A DNA stretch of 64,000 nucleotides from Trichoplusia ni. Lineage: Eukaryota; Arthropoda; Insecta; Lepidoptera; Noctuidae. Position numbers and translations under genes: made by a program. The stretch's first letter is position 1. The number at the start of each line of letters is the position of its first letter. The notes below the pieces were generated by a model that saw only the letters and a program-made list of their open reading frames with translations, was not told the origin of the DNA and ran no database searches. Of this stretch, positions 37,927 through 50,400 are shown one piece after another. Location: assembly GCF_003590095.1 (NCBI RefSeq), contig NC_039493.1, positions 1,178,001 to 1,242,000 on the forward strand, written 5' to 3'.

Positions 37927-40900
37927 CTAGGGCCGCGAGGCGCGCGCCGCCTCCTCCAGCGCGCGCACCTTGAGCTCGCGCTCGCGCTGCTGGCGCAGGA
38001 ACTCCTCGTGGTGCGACGGGTGCAGGAAGCCGCGCTCGCGCTCCAGCAGGAGCTGGCGCTGCAGCTGCTCGTGCGCCGCCGCCTGCTGCGCCAGCTGCTC
38101 GGCGTAGGGCCGGCCCAGCAGGTCGGGGTGCGGGAGCGGCCGGTACGGGCCCAGCCCGGCCAGGGCTTCTTGCTGTGCTTGCGCCGCCGCCTGCTGCCCC
38201 GGGTGTAGGTGTAAATGCGTATGCGAGTGGGCGTGCGTGTGCGCATGCGTATGGGCGTGGTACTCTGGGTTGATGCCCGCCATTTGTAGTCGGACCATGG
38301 GATCGGCGGCGAGAGCCAGCCTCTCAGCAGCCTCCAACTGCGCCGCCGCTACTCCGGGGTGCGGGTGGTGCGGGTGATGCTGCTGCGACATGGTTGTAGG
38401 CACAGAGGGTTGCTGGCCGCCAGCTGGTGGTATACCAAGGCGCTCTAATCTTTCACGCTCCAACTGCGACAGTGCTACTGGACCATGTCCGGGCGGATAG
38501 AGCCCATACTGGACGGGGATGGCGCCTTGCGGAGGTGGCGGGGGCATGCCATAACGTCGGTGCATTTCTAACCAGTGTGGGTCAAGTGCTCGTGGTCCGA
38601 CATTATTCTTGAGCAGTTCTTCCTTAAGCCTGTCGTTAAGTTCTCGCTCGCGAAGTTCTCGTATCTCTCTGTCACGTTTTTCTCGTTCAAGATGTTCGAG
38701 TTCGAGGCGTTCTCGTGCACCAGCGGCACCGTACATCGAGCTAAGCTGGTACTGGAGTATCGCAGCATGGTCCATACAATGACGTGGTAGATTTCCCGGA
38801 CTAAAGCCAGCATGTGGTCGTGGGTATTCGGATAACTGGCGCAACGCAGGAGTGTCTGGATAACCGGGCGGTCTCGGGAATCGATCATATGGAGACGATA
38901 TAGTTTCGATGGCGCCTCTTGATGGAGGTTTAGTTTCTGGTTTTTCAGGTGTTGCTATCTTTCTATGAGCCTGTTGGGCAATCTTCTCTCTCTCTTCTCT
39001 ATCTCTTTCAGCTTGCTTTCTAAGACGTTCTTCTCGCTTTCGAGCAAGTTTTGATTCTGGCACCGGTTTGAAGATAAGATCAGTTCTAGTGCAAGAGTTG
39101 TAATCTCCACGATTCCAATGTCTAAGGAATATTGCTGACTGTGATCTGTGACATTCCGTATCTTCTATTTTAGGTTCTGGACTCGGGCCATGTGGTATGT
39201 GCGCTGGACTTGGTATTTCTTCTTCTTCAGGTTGTGATTGAGTTTCAAGTTTTAGTTCAGGGTTTTCCTCTTGTATTGGTCGTGGTGGACCACGCATGTG
39301 TGGATGACCGTGAGAGAGTTGATGAGGCGATCCGGGTCTAGCATGCGATCCTTGTAATCCGGCTGCAGCTTGCGCATGTAAGCGAAGACTTTCGATTGAG
39401 CTCGGTCCAGGTCCCGGTGGTAGACCAAGACCCATGGGATGACCCATTGATGGCGGCTGTATCATCAGGTGATTCGGATTTCCTGGTAGCATTTTTGGAT
39501 GATGACGCATAAGCATAGAGTCAGCAGGCGAGAGCCTCTCAGGGTGGTGAGCGAGGTGATGAGAGTGGTGATGCGTGTGGTTGTTAGTAACATTGACACT
39601 GGATGACGAACTCGTAGTTTGAGATACGCTTGCAGACAAGTGGTGGGGAGAATTCGAATGAGAGCTGCTTTTTTGTTGTGTATTAATTTTATGTTGAATC
39701 GATTGTGACGAACTGCTCGAAGTTGAGTGGGATATAGACAATGTATGGTTAGTTCCTCCGCCAGCATGGCTCGGATGTTTTTCCGTACTTGTATGTACAG
39801 CACTATGGTGACTCGTTGAATGGTGTTGCGTCATAGTTGTCTCATGAAGTTGATGTCTCTCGGTTGTAGCATTAGGATGTCTGGGGTCTTCAGAGCTTTC
39901 GGAAATTTCTCTAAGAGATCTCGTTGTAACTGAAGAACTTGTACTGTGACTGTGATGAGAGCTAAGCATAGTAGTGGATTCTATAGTTGAAGGCTTCACC
40001 GGGTCATGCCGTCCAGCCGTACTTACTGCAGGGTGCATTGGTGGAATTGGATGTGGTTGAGGAAGTGGCCCATAAGGATATGGATACGGCATGGAATATC
40101 CCGGGGGAGGATGAGGATAATATGAATGCATAGCATGTGCATAAAAAGACGGGTGGAATAGTTGGTGGTGAAGTGGAGATGCGGCGAAAGGGTGAGGCGG
40201 CGGGCCAGGTTGTTGACCGGAATGCATGACAGGGCCAGGTATCGTAGCGGGTATCGTCAGTGGTGTAGGGTTCACCAAGTTGAGAGCTGAATGCGATACG
40301 GGAGTATTAGGTTGTACTGGTGACGCTGATATTTGCCTCGGTTGCGAAGGACTTGTCAGGTGTCTTGAAAATGGTGATGTTGTAGCCGAGGAATGTGGTA
40401 TGTGCATCGGCGTTCCATTGTGACCTGGCTGACTCTTTATAGGTGTTGGTGTATGTGGGCTCTTTACTGGAGGAATAGGATTCGAAGATTCGGAACCACT
40501 GCTCTGACTTGTAGAAGTAGGCGGTAAGTGTGGTTGGTGTAAGAAATCAGGCTCCTTTTTGATACTTTCAATCCTTGGACCCAGGAATGCACTGGGCATG
40601 TTAGAATTTTCATTTGTTGGCTGACTTGGAGGCCTACTGCTATTTTCGACACTTGATATAGACTCTCGGTCCCTCTCAGTATTTAAATGTTGAGCTATAG
40701 CACTTCCAATAGGATATCCTGGCACTTTCACCTCCTTAAGTGATTGAAGTGGATCAACAGGTTGAGTCGATAAATTAGCCGGCACATTGTCTGGTACCTC
40801 TTGCTTAATTTTCAAATCTTGCGGCATTGATGGGTCATTCTGACTGGAAGGTGGCATAAGATTACTTCCTGGTAAACTATGTGATGGTGGTACTTGTTGC

Positions 40901-43407
40901 ATCAGAGGGGGCATTGACCCTGGTTTATCAAGACCAGGATGTCCAGGGTGGCCTGCATGGCCATACAGAGATGTTGGCATAAATCCATAAGGACTAACAT
41001 TTGACCCATTTCCAACTGATATTAAGGGTCCTGGAGGAAGTAACCCTGCCATAGAAGGTTGACTAAGAGGAGGAGGCATATTCTGTACAGATACTGGCGT
41101 AACAGATGCTTCCGTGGACCGGATACCAAGATTTTCAGGCCGCACTGGATGTGAAAATGAGGGAGGTCTTAAATTATTAGTTTGACTGTCTAATTTCGGC
41201 ATAGGCTGTGTTTTCAGATCTGTAGGCTGTTTGTCATCAACATCAGATTCTTTATTTTCTTGTGAATTTGCTGGTGATATTGGCTCTGTATTTGTAGTCG
41301 TAGGATGTTCCATAGGCGGTGGAGACGACCCACGCGGATTAGTTGGTGACGGACTGATTCTCTGTAGTGTGTCTAGCCGAGGAGCATTAGGAGAATCTAC
41401 TTTGTTAGCAGCAGATATTGTTGCAGTGAATACTTCTGGTGTGTTTTGATTCTTCATTTCACTAGCTTCATCTCTAGGCTCCAATTTTATAACAGTCTTC
41501 AGAGGATTCAAATGAGGATTGTGTTTTGAAGGATCATTAGCAAAATTCATATTAGCAGAATAAGAAAAGGATGGTAGTCCACTTGCAAAATCCTTAGCAC
41601 TTCTAATGATTGCACTTTTGTCTTTTGAAATATTCACTGGGTTAAAGATGTTGTTAGGCACATTTTCCATTTTAATATTGTGGCTTATTTTCGGATTGTA
41701 AATGTGACTGTCTTTTACAAAGAAGTTGGTATTTTCCAAATTAAGGGCCTTGCTTGGTTGGTTCATAGGGTGCCCTGGGAAGTTGTGGGATAAAGGATCT
41801 TTCTGGAATTCGTCTCTTTGTAGATTTAACGAGTGCTCTTCAGCATCTATTTCCTCCTTGATTTTAATCTTTTCAATAGATTCTGTGCACATTGGGGTAA
41901 CTTTAGGTATAATAAGTTCAGTTTTTGGAAATATAGGATTTTGCATTGGTATAGGTCTTGGTTCAATGCTATCTGGCAGTTTATTGGTTTGTGTATTGGG
42001 ATCTGTTTTCAAATCAAGAGCATTTCTATCATCCTTCTCATTTGTAACCTGGAATGCTGGAGGTAATGGGTCTTTCTCTGATTTGATAACCGGTTCAGGA
42101 TTATTCTCTAATTTAACTTGAGTATCTGGCGGTTTCAGATGCTGCTCGGCCTCTGGTTGTTTATTTTGTTCTGCATTTTCTTTATCAGTCTTATTAAAAC
42201 TAAAGTCACAAGCTTCAGGCTCTGGTTCTGGAGTTTCAGTTTCATCCATAGCTGGGAAACTGTCATTAGTCAGGCTCTCCGCTGGACTATCAGGAGGTTC
42301 TACTGCTTTCTTTTTCTTCATTTGCACATCACCATCCAAAATACTTTCTGGCTTTGTATCATCTGGAAGCCGTTTCTTAACCTTAGACACATCAACTTTC
42401 CCATTAGCCACTTTTTTCTTTATTTCTTTGCTAACAGGCGACGATAATACCTTTTCAGGAATGTTATTATTGGTACTTTGTACATTTGGTTTATTAGGTT
42501 TAGCTTTAGATTTAGAATCATTATCACTTTCATCTTGTGTCTTCTTTCCATTTGGTGTGTTTTGTTCTTTAGATTTGTTCCGTGTTCGCATTCGACTAGG
42601 GGAGTCATCTGGATTTTCAGGTCTACTACTAACGTCAGCTTTAGCTAAATCACCAGCATCTCTGGAATCACTGTCTTCTTCAGAATTCTCATCTTCTGTA
42701 ACTGAACTCATCTCTCCGGCTTCTTTAGGATTAGGTGATGGTCTTGAACCATTAGTATCTGGTACTGTAGGTGTAGCTTCCGGAGTCTGCTCTTTAGGTG
42801 TGCCAGCACGTGAGTTCCTAGTATTGCGCACACGTCTCAATGATGCCTGGCGTCGTCTCCTGTGTGGTCTATTACTACTAGCACCAGGAGTCTTTTTCCA
42901 CAGGTAATAAAATTCAACTAACTCGGCAGTGTCTTTATGAGGCAATAGGTCCTTTCTAATTTTAAAGAAATTCTTACCAAATTGCCGTATTCCTTTTACA
43001 AATCGCTTAGTTTCTTCCTCTGTCCACTTTTTTTCAATTCCCTTTGGAACTGGACACTTGACAAGGGCTTGAAGAGCACGACCAGGGTCGTAGCCCGAGT
43101 CATGAAGTACATCAAGAGCATTGATAGTCGTATCGTCGCGGCTGGCGGCGACACATCCGTCGTCTGGTGATCCTCCGTCACACATACCTGCGAATGCTGC
43201 CATAGAGCGTGCAGCTCGCAAGTACATAACCAAGTCTCTGTCTGTGGCCTGGGCAGGCAACCAACGTAACTCCTCGCCTCCGGAACAAGGTTCGTCAGAG
43301 CTAAGCGGTCCGTTTGTCCGCATATCAGGCAGACAAGCGTAAATATCCTTCTCCTTCACGGGTTGGTTCGGTGTGCCCACTTGAACCTCCCCCTGATTCT
43401 GGGCCAT
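37927..43407 (-). CDS. Gug: Atrophin/Grunge (RERE-type) transcriptional corepressor, intronless CDS
   Basis: One uninterrupted minus-strand frame. I place the start at the ATG ending at 43407 (context AACCATGGCC); an in-frame TAA lies just upstream, so the CDS is 1826 codons. An ELM2 domain begins near residue 20 (EKDIYACLPD, LRWLPAQATDRDLVMYL) and runs to about 125. It is followed by a SANT domain (KKWTEEETKRFVKGIRQFGK, FYYLWKKTP). ELM2-SANT is the HDAC1/2-recruiting pair. A long Pro/Ser/His-rich region with several IKQE/IKKEP-type sumoylation motifs follows. The C-terminal third is the Atrophin-1 domain: NRGDYNSCTRTDLIFKP, a KLARKREERLRKQAERD basic helix, an arginine/glutamate helix (RLELEHLEREKRDREIRELR) and a histidine-alternating HAHTHAHTHAHSHTH tract. 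Nuclear corepressor in patterning and polarity. No N-terminal BAH domain or GATA finger is present in this reading. The lack of introns in 5.5 kb is unusual next to intron-rich neighbours. Confidence 0.93.
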   Translation of the reverse strand: MAQNQGEVQVGTPNQPVKEKDIYACLPDMRTNGPLSSDEPCSGGEELRWLPAQATDRDLVMYLRAARSMAAFAGMCDGGSPDDGCVAASRDDTTINALDVLHDSGYDPGRALQALVKCPVPKGIEKKWTEEETKRFVKGIRQFGKNFFKIRKDLLPHKDTAELVEFYYLWKKTPGASSNRPHRRRRQASLRRVRNTRNSRAGTPKEQTPEATPTVPDTNGSRPSPNPKEAGEMSSVTEDENSEEDSDSRDAGDLAKADVSSRPENPDDSPSRMRTRNKSKEQNTPNGKKTQDESDNDSKSKAKPNKPNVQSTNNNIPEKVLSSPVSKEIKKKVANGKVDVSKVKKRLPDDTKPESILDGDVQMKKKKAVEPPDSPAESLTNDSFPAMDETETPEPEPEACDFSFNKTDKENAEQNKQPEAEQHLKPPDTQVKLENNPEPVIKSEKDPLPPAFQVTNEKDDRNALDLKTDPNTQTNKLPDSIEPRPIPMQNPIFPKTELIIPKVTPMCTESIEKIKIKEEIDAEEHSLNLQRDEFQKDPLSHNFPGHPMNQPSKALNLENTNFFVKDSHIYNPKISHNIKMENVPNNIFNPVNISKDKSAIIRSAKDFASGLPSFSYSANMNFANDPSKHNPHLNPLKTVIKLEPRDEASEMKNQNTPEVFTATISAANKVDSPNAPRLDTLQRISPSPTNPRGSSPPPMEHPTTTNTEPISPANSQENKESDVDDKQPTDLKTQPMPKLDSQTNNLRPPSFSHPVRPENLGIRSTEASVTPVSVQNMPPPLSQPSMAGLLPPGPLISVGNGSNVSPYGFMPTSLYGHAGHPGHPGLDKPGSMPPLMQQVPPSHSLPGSNLMPPSSQNDPSMPQDLKIKQEVPDNVPANLSTQPVDPLQSLKEVKVPGYPIGSAIAQHLNTERDRESISSVENSSRPPSQPTNENSNMPSAFLGPRIESIKKEPDFLHQPHLPPTSTSQSSGSESSNPIPPVKSPHTPTPIKSQPGHNGTPMHIPHSSATTSPFSRHLTSPSQPRQISASPVQPNTPVSHSALNLVNPTPLTIPATIPGPVMHSGQQPGPPPHPFAASPLHHQLFHPSFYAHAMHSYYPHPPPGYSMPYPYPYGPLPQPHPIPPMHPAVSTAGRHDPVKPSTIESTTMLSSHHSHSTSSSVTTRSLREISESSEDPRHPNATTERHQLHETTMTQHHSTSHHSAVHTSTEKHPSHAGGGTNHTLSISHSTSSSSSQSIQHKINTQQKSSSHSNSPHHLSASVSQTTSSSSSVNVTNNHTHHHSHHLAHHPERLSPADSMLMRHHPKMLPGNPNHLMIQPPSMGHPMGLGLPPGPGPSSIESLRLHAQAAAGLQGSHARPGSPHQLSHGHPHMRGPPRPIQEENPELKLETQSQPEEEEIPSPAHIPHGPSPEPKIEDTECHRSQSAIFLRHWNRGDYNSCTRTDLIFKPVPESKLARKREERLRKQAERDREEREKIAQQAHRKIATPEKPETKPPSRGAIETISSPYDRFPRPPGYPDTPALRQLSEYPRPHAGFSPGNLPRHCMDHAAILQYQLSSMYGAAGARERLELEHLEREKRDREIRELRERELNDRLKEELLKNNVGPRALDPHWLEMHRRYGMPPPPPQGAIPVQYGLYPPGHGPVALSQLERERLERLGIPPAGGQQPSVPTTMSQQHHPHHPHPGVAAAQLEAAERLALAADPMVRLQMAGINPEYHAHTHAHTHAHSHTHLHLHPGQQAAAQAQQEALAGLGPYRPLPHPDLLGRPYAEQLAQQAAAHEQLQRQLLLERERGFLHPSHHEEFLRQQRERELKVRALEEAARASRP

Positions 43408-44621
43408 GGTTCGTGCCAAATGGTCTATTTACACTGAACACTCGCTTATACACATAACACAAATATCACTAGTTTTACATGATGTTTAACTTTATTTTAA
43501 TATAAACCAGTCAGAGTAACTCTTTAAATGTTTATTTGCTTGTCCGTAAAGGAGTAAGTATGCCAATACACATAATTATTACTCTTAATGGCCACCATTA
43601 CACGATGCATTGTGCTTCATTTTATGAACTTCAATTATACACACATATTATTAGTAGTTAGTTCACTTAACAATAGCCTAAAAATATGACTTTTGAGTCA
43701 GTATTTACGAGAATTTCACTGTTATTTTAGTAAATGCTATCTACATGTTAGCCTTTTGTTTAGCTTCGCCTTTCTTTGGCTCACCATAGACAATTTTTTA
43801 TTCTATAAAATGGCTGCCACGAAAGGATATTTTTCCTTTACGATTCTACTTATGCAGTATTTTAACACGTTAAAATCTAAAGTAGAACATTTTAAGAAGT
43901 ATCTTCGAAATTAACGAAATGTTATGAGCTGTTCTGTTTTGATGTAAATCTTTTACAAATAAAGAGCATTATAGTGATTTATTTAGGAAGTTTAAATATG
44001 CCATGGCAAGGGTTTGTAAAATAAATATTAGCTTAATCAAGAAATGAAACGTAGCCAACTGGATCTCAAAAGCTGAGAAAAAGTATTTACGAATTGCTTA
44101 TGACCAAAAATAATATATCACCTAATTTTTAACGAGTGTGGATAAAAATTAGATTTAACATTTGGACCTTTGAGTCGTATTCATTAATTAAAACATAAAA
44201 AGTCAGGGCTACTTCGTTACTTGGGTAACTCCAGTTTTTGAAAAATGGCAGCATTCTTAGCGCCGTTCTGTCAGAAAAAGAGCGGTCCAGACTAAAGTCT
44301 TTCTATTTTCACTATATGAAGCATTGTGTGCAAAGGAAACCTAAAATATCGAAGTTCGGGATCAGTGAGGACCTGTGAGGTCGAAAGAGACAGCATACGT
44401 TCAATCCAACGAAATACAAAACATTGTTTAGATGTTTTCATTGAATCTAATGTCAAGTCAATCAATACGAAATTTGAGTTTTAACAAGTGTTAATATTTT
44501 ATTTGTAAACGAGAAATTATATTACATTTAAAGTGACTGCAGTAAATCTTGTCTATCCGGGTTACTTGTTGGAACAAAGGATTTGCTCTGCATTGTAAGC
44601 TATTACTCTGAAAAACTAAAA
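43408..44621. promoter_or_regulatory. Divergent upstream region, Atrophin / zinc-finger gene
   Basis: A 1.2-kb interval between the start codons of two genes transcribed away from each other. It is AT-rich with no coding content. Short open frames (for example 43693-43914) have no protein character. No TATA box or initiator can be assigned with confidence on either side. It is listed because it must contain both promoters unless distant 5' UTR exons exist. Confidence 0.45.
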
Positions 44622-47372
44622 ATGTCTTCGGACGATTCAGATGATGAACCGCTATCAGTAATAGCGGCGAATAAGAAATTGAATCCTGATCTCGACATAA
44701 TACCATCAGACGGTTCAGCGCGTCCATCAAAGAAGAGAAAGAAGACAGTACCGCCGAAGCGTCTTTCTATAACTATAAAGTTTAATAAAACTGGACCTCA
44801 GCAACCAGTGATAGAACGGCCTTCCGACGTGTGGCTGTATTTGAAGGATCTTAATCCATCAGGACCATACAACTGCCTGCTCTGCTCTGAATGGTTTATT
44901 AACAGATCAAAAATGATTATGCACTACGTCTTAAACCACAAGAAAGATTTCTGTGGTATTTGCAGGTAAGAAAGCTTTAAAAGTTTAATAAAGTATGAAT
45001 AATTATTTTTGTTGTCAAAATTATATTTTTTCTTATGTTTTATAGGTATTTTGTAGCTGACAGAGAGGCTTGGTGGAATCATGTGAAGTTCCACACACCC
45101 TGGCCTTGTTCCCAATGTGTTGAGAACTTTGAAACTGAAGTTGGCTTACGCAACCACCTTAGAAGTGTTCACAACCTGGTACACTGCAGACTCTGTCATT
45201 TTCGCGTGCTTAATGGTGATCCATACAACACTCATTTATTCCAAAAGCACAATGTCAGTAATGTTTCAAATAAAGATGAGGATACTCTATGGGAACTGGA
45301 ATACGATGGTACTTCCAATTTCATTTGTTTGTTATGCTCTAAGACAAATAACTCTGTAAGAACATTCTTTAACCATTACATGGGCTATCACCACTTTACT
45401 CTCAAATGTTTTACTGCCCTGCTAGCTGGCAGAGACGCCCCATTCTCAGTGTGTGGGGCTGACTTAAGGTCTGAGTTTGTTGCGGAGCAATTGAAGAACC
45501 ATACAAGGTATGGGTATGTTGACTCTGACTTCAAACCACCTGAAATGGGCGGAGAATCATGTGATACAAAAGACTTGCTTAAAGTTCTTATACCTGAAAT
45601 TAAGCAGGAAATGTTTACTGCTGATGAGAATAAGAATGATGAGGCTGCAGGGCCACAGGCAAGGGATGATGACGATGATGATGTTTATAAGACTTACAAT
45701 GGTGATGATGACTTTGATGTCACTCTCACAGAAATTCTAGTCATTCATAAGTGTTACAAGGACTACATAGGTGACATATTATGTGATATAAACTCCAACT
45801 GTGTTTATGAATACTCTGATATAGATTATGGGAAGGCTATAATGGATCCCACAGTCAACATAGATTGCGGTTTATGTAAAACTCACTACAGTAGCTTATC
45901 AAGTTTTTTAACTCACATGTTCAAAATGCACTGTGTCAAATCTGCCCCATTGTTTTCATGCAGAGTGTGTGCGACTACATTTGATACACAGGGTGAGCTC
46001 GAAAGCCATGTTTCTGATGAGTTGGGGGACTTTGAGGATCTCTTTATCTGTCAGTTTTGTGATGAAGAGTTTCCCGACAGAGAGGCAACCAGACGACACC
46101 TGACTGATCATTGGGATTTGATAGAATATGACAATTGTTTTAGTCCACACTTAGGTTTCAAATGCAGCTTCTGTCCAACACTGTTTTGGCATGAAACTGA
46201 TAGAGAAACTCATCAGGTTCGAGCACATTTCTTTAACCACAAAGAGCATTTCTTCAAATGTGAAACCTGTAAAGAAATATTCAGTGATAAGGTAAATAGC
46301 TCAATAGTCATCTTCCCATTTTTTTGACCCAAAAACAATTTTTAACTATATAATAATTAAGAAAGTAATGCAAGTCTCTGGAATTTTATATTCAGCTACT
46401 TTAATTAATTTTGAAATGAATGGTATTTTTATTATAATACAATTTCATAATTATTTTTGTATATACTATATATAATATCACCTCTAACACAATGCACTAA
46501 GGTTGATTTTCCATCTACATGTTATCACCTTTTCGTTTCCCAGGTCTGGTTCATCCACCACTACTTAGTAACCCACAGTATTGCGGGGAAGATTCCTCTC
46601 TACCTCCTCAAGTGCTCCCTCTGCTGCCTGGTCCTGCCTGATATAGAGAAGATGAGAGAACACTTTAACTGTGAGCATCCTGAAGCCAGGAAAGTCTACT
46701 GTTCCTTGGATGCCTGTAAATACAAGCCTCTAAGTCACAGAAAGTCTTTTAAGCTGCATGTTCGGGTAAGAAAGAAATAATGCTGTTGATTTACATTACT
46801 CTGTAGGCTGCTAGCATGCCTACCTGAGGTATTATGACAATCCTTATAATATCACGCACATTTCATTTGTCATTTCAACACACAAAACGATCAGTATTAG
46901 AACTTGTCTAGTATTGAAAGTTTGTTAAATTCCGCGAACTTATTTAGATTTTGAAGAATTTATACTCCTTCGGTTTAAGTACTTCAAAAAAGTAAACTAT
47001 CTTATCTATATATGTATATATATTGTTAACGAAACCTCCTTTTCAAAGTGAAACCTCCTTCAAGATCCTTAGTGAAACCTCTTTCGAACCTGGGATTTGA
47101 CAAGCAGTCCGCTATAAAAGACGGAGCGCTCTTAGCAACGCTCTCTCTCCGGTGTCAGCTGGCTTCGCTGGAACATCTCCGTGACCTTCGTTGTATTTAT
47201 TCAGCATAGCAGCCATATTGTTATTTCGATAATTGCCATTCATACCTATTCCTTTGCAGTAATTAGAGTTTGATGTATTAACTTTAAGTTATCTTTGTAA
47301 TGATTGGGTTTAATTGTTTGTGACGTAACCGTGCTTGCTTTTTAAAAACCTGTCCTCACTTCTGGTTTCTAA

Positions 47373-47413
<41 letters not shown>

Positions 47414-50400
47414 TTCTGTGCTTTATACAAAGACACTATACTGATATACACTTTTGATTTGTTGACTTTTTGGATTTTAGTCGCTTTAACTAAATTTTTA
47501 TACAAAATACCTAAACGAATGAAGTTAAGTCAGCAAATGCGTGCGTAGAATTTATGAATTTATTCTACAGAATACAGATGGTGGTTGTCATTTTCCTACT
47601 AAATCTTTAAAAAATTAGTATACTCAATTCTCAATACTTTATTTGCTCTTCACAATGTATATATAAAGGTCTTAATAGGTATCCATGATTACAGACCATC
47701 CACACGGCGAAGCCCCGTCCGGAGCGCGCGGTGGAGTGCCAGGTGTGCGGGCGCGAGTTCAGCAGCGCGCGCGCCTGCGGGGCCCACATGGCGCAGGCGC
47801 ACGGGCCCGGCAAGTTCAAGTGCAAGCTCTGCAGGGAGGTGCTGCATACTCTCGACGAGAGGTATATGTCATATTAGTGGAGTTTCAATAAATTATTCTC
47901 AAAAATGTTGGGTAGGCATTTGCCATCTTCATAAGTCTTTATCAAGATCCACTTCAGATCAGCTCTGGGCTCATAAGTTTATCTTGTATGTGCCACATGG
48001 CTTAAGATAGCAGCTTGAAAAAGTTTATCAATTCTAAATTGGATAACCATATAGCTTACCTTTGTAAATGAAAAAACAATAATACACCCTCTTGCCTTAC
48101 TCAATTCTTTAGTAACTCAGTAATTTTACATACAAATGATCAAATTCAATTAAAATCAATCAAATGAAAATATTTCAATTTCTGGTAATCCTTAAACAGG
48201 CGCTTCAGAAGTGTTGCAAAGTCTCATTCTTATGGAGAAGAAGCGGCAAAAAACACCATATAACTTTACATCAAAATTTATTTCTTCTTTTCAAACAACC
48301 AAAAGGTATTCCACTAAAATGTTTTCCCAATCTCCAGGAAGCTACACTACCTGATCAGCCACCCGGGCCAGCACCCGTTCGAGTGCAACGAGTGCGGCAA
48401 ATCCTTCCAGTACAAGTCGTCGCTGTACATGCACAAACAGGACCACCTGCCCAACAAGCAGAACTACACCTGTACTTACTGCGGGAAAATATTTATGGTT
48501 TGTTTACATTACGGTAATAAAAATAATAGATTTTGTTTAAAAATAACAAAGGTTCATTACAACGTGGGTACTTAAACAGCATTTAAAAACATGGAAACAA
48601 TCAATATTGTTACCTGGCGAGACTTGGTCCTCTGGGTTAAACTATATAGGATGGGAACACTGGGATTACCACCTAAGTCATAACGAATTCCTGTGTGTTT
48701 TTGACTGTCTTTATAGAAGTTAGAAAGTTTGACAACCAGTCTGACTAAGGGCTATTATGCCCCGGTAACTGGGTGGAGGAGGTCAGATAGCCAGTCGCTT
48801 TTTGTAAAACGCTGGTACAGCCGCCTCCAGAGGCACTGGAAGCCGACCCCAACATAAGAGGGATAAGGCTAGGCCGATGACTCCTCATGATACGCCCCGC
48901 CCCACAGAAGCGCGACTCGTTCCGCGAGCACGTGCAGATCCACGAGGGCCCGCGCCACGCGTGCTCGTACTGCCCGATGCGCTTCATACTCCTCATGATA
49001 CGCCCCGCCCCACAGAAGCGCGACTCGTTCCGCGAGCACGTGCAGATCCACGAGGGCCCGCGCCACGCGTGCTCGTACTGCCCGATGCGCTTCATACTCC
49101 TCATGATACGCCCCGCCCCACAGAAGCGCGACTCGTTCCGCGAGCACGTGCAGATCCACGAGGGCCCGCGCCACGCGTGCTCGTACTGCCCGATGCGCTT
49201 CATACTCCTCATGATACGCCCCGCCCCACAGAAGCGCGACTCGTTCCGCGAGCACGTGCAGATCCACGAGGGCCCGCGCCACGCGTGCTCGTACTGCCCG
49301 ATGCGCTTCATACTCCTCATGATACGCCCCGCCCCACAGAAGCGCGACTCGTTCCGCGAGCACGTGCAGATCCACGAGGGCCCGCGCCACGCGTGCTCGT
49401 ACTGCCCGATGCGCTTCATACTCCTCATGATACGCCCCGCCCCACAGAAGCGCGACTCGTTCCGCGAGCACGTGCAGATCCACGAGGGCCCGCGCCACGC
49501 GTGCTCGTACTGCCCGATGCGCTTCATACTCCTCATGATACGCCCCGCCCCACAGAAGCGCGACTCGTTCCGCGAGCACGTGCAGATCCACGAGGGCCCG
49601 CGCCACGCGTGCTCGTACTGCCCGATGCGCTTCATACTCCTCATGATACGCCCCGCCCCACAGAAGCGCGACTCGTTCCGCGAGCACGTGCAGATCCACG
49701 AGGGCCCGCGCCACGCGTGCTCGTACTGCCCGATGCGCTTCATACTCCTCATGATACGCCCCGCCCCACAGAAGCGCGACTCGTTCCGCGAGCACGTGCA
49801 GATCCACGAGGGCCCGCGCCACGCGTGCTCGTACTGCCCGATGCGCTTCATACTCCTCATGATACGCCCCGCCCCACAGAAGCGCGACTCGTTCCGCGAG
49901 CACGTGCAGATCCACGAGGGCCCGCGCCACGCGTGCTCGTACTGCCCGATGCGCTTCATACTCCTCATGATACGCCCCGCCCCACAGAAGCGCGACTCGT
50001 TCCGCGAGCACGTGCAGATCCACGAGGGCCCGCGCCACGCGTGCTCGTACTGCCCGATGCGCTTCATACTCCTCATGATACGCCCCGCCCCACAGAAGCG
50101 CGACTCGTTCCGCGAGCACGTGCAGATCCACGAGGGCCCGCGCCACGCGTGCTCGTACTGCCCGATGCGCTTCATACTCCTCATGATACGCCCCGCCCCA
50201 CAGAAGCGCGACTCGTTCCGCGAGCACGTGCAGATCCACGAGGGCCCGCGCCACGCGTGCTCGTACTGCCCGATGCGCTTCATACTCCTCATGATACGCC
50301 CCGCCCCACAGAAGCGCGACTCGTTCCGCGAGCACGTGCAGATCCACGAGGGCCCGCGCCACGCGTGCTCGTACTGCCCGATGCGCTTCATACTCCTCAT

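Noticed and set aside
41726..42907. Plus-strand open frames opposite Atrophin
   Set aside because: Shadows of the strong minus-strand coding sequence.
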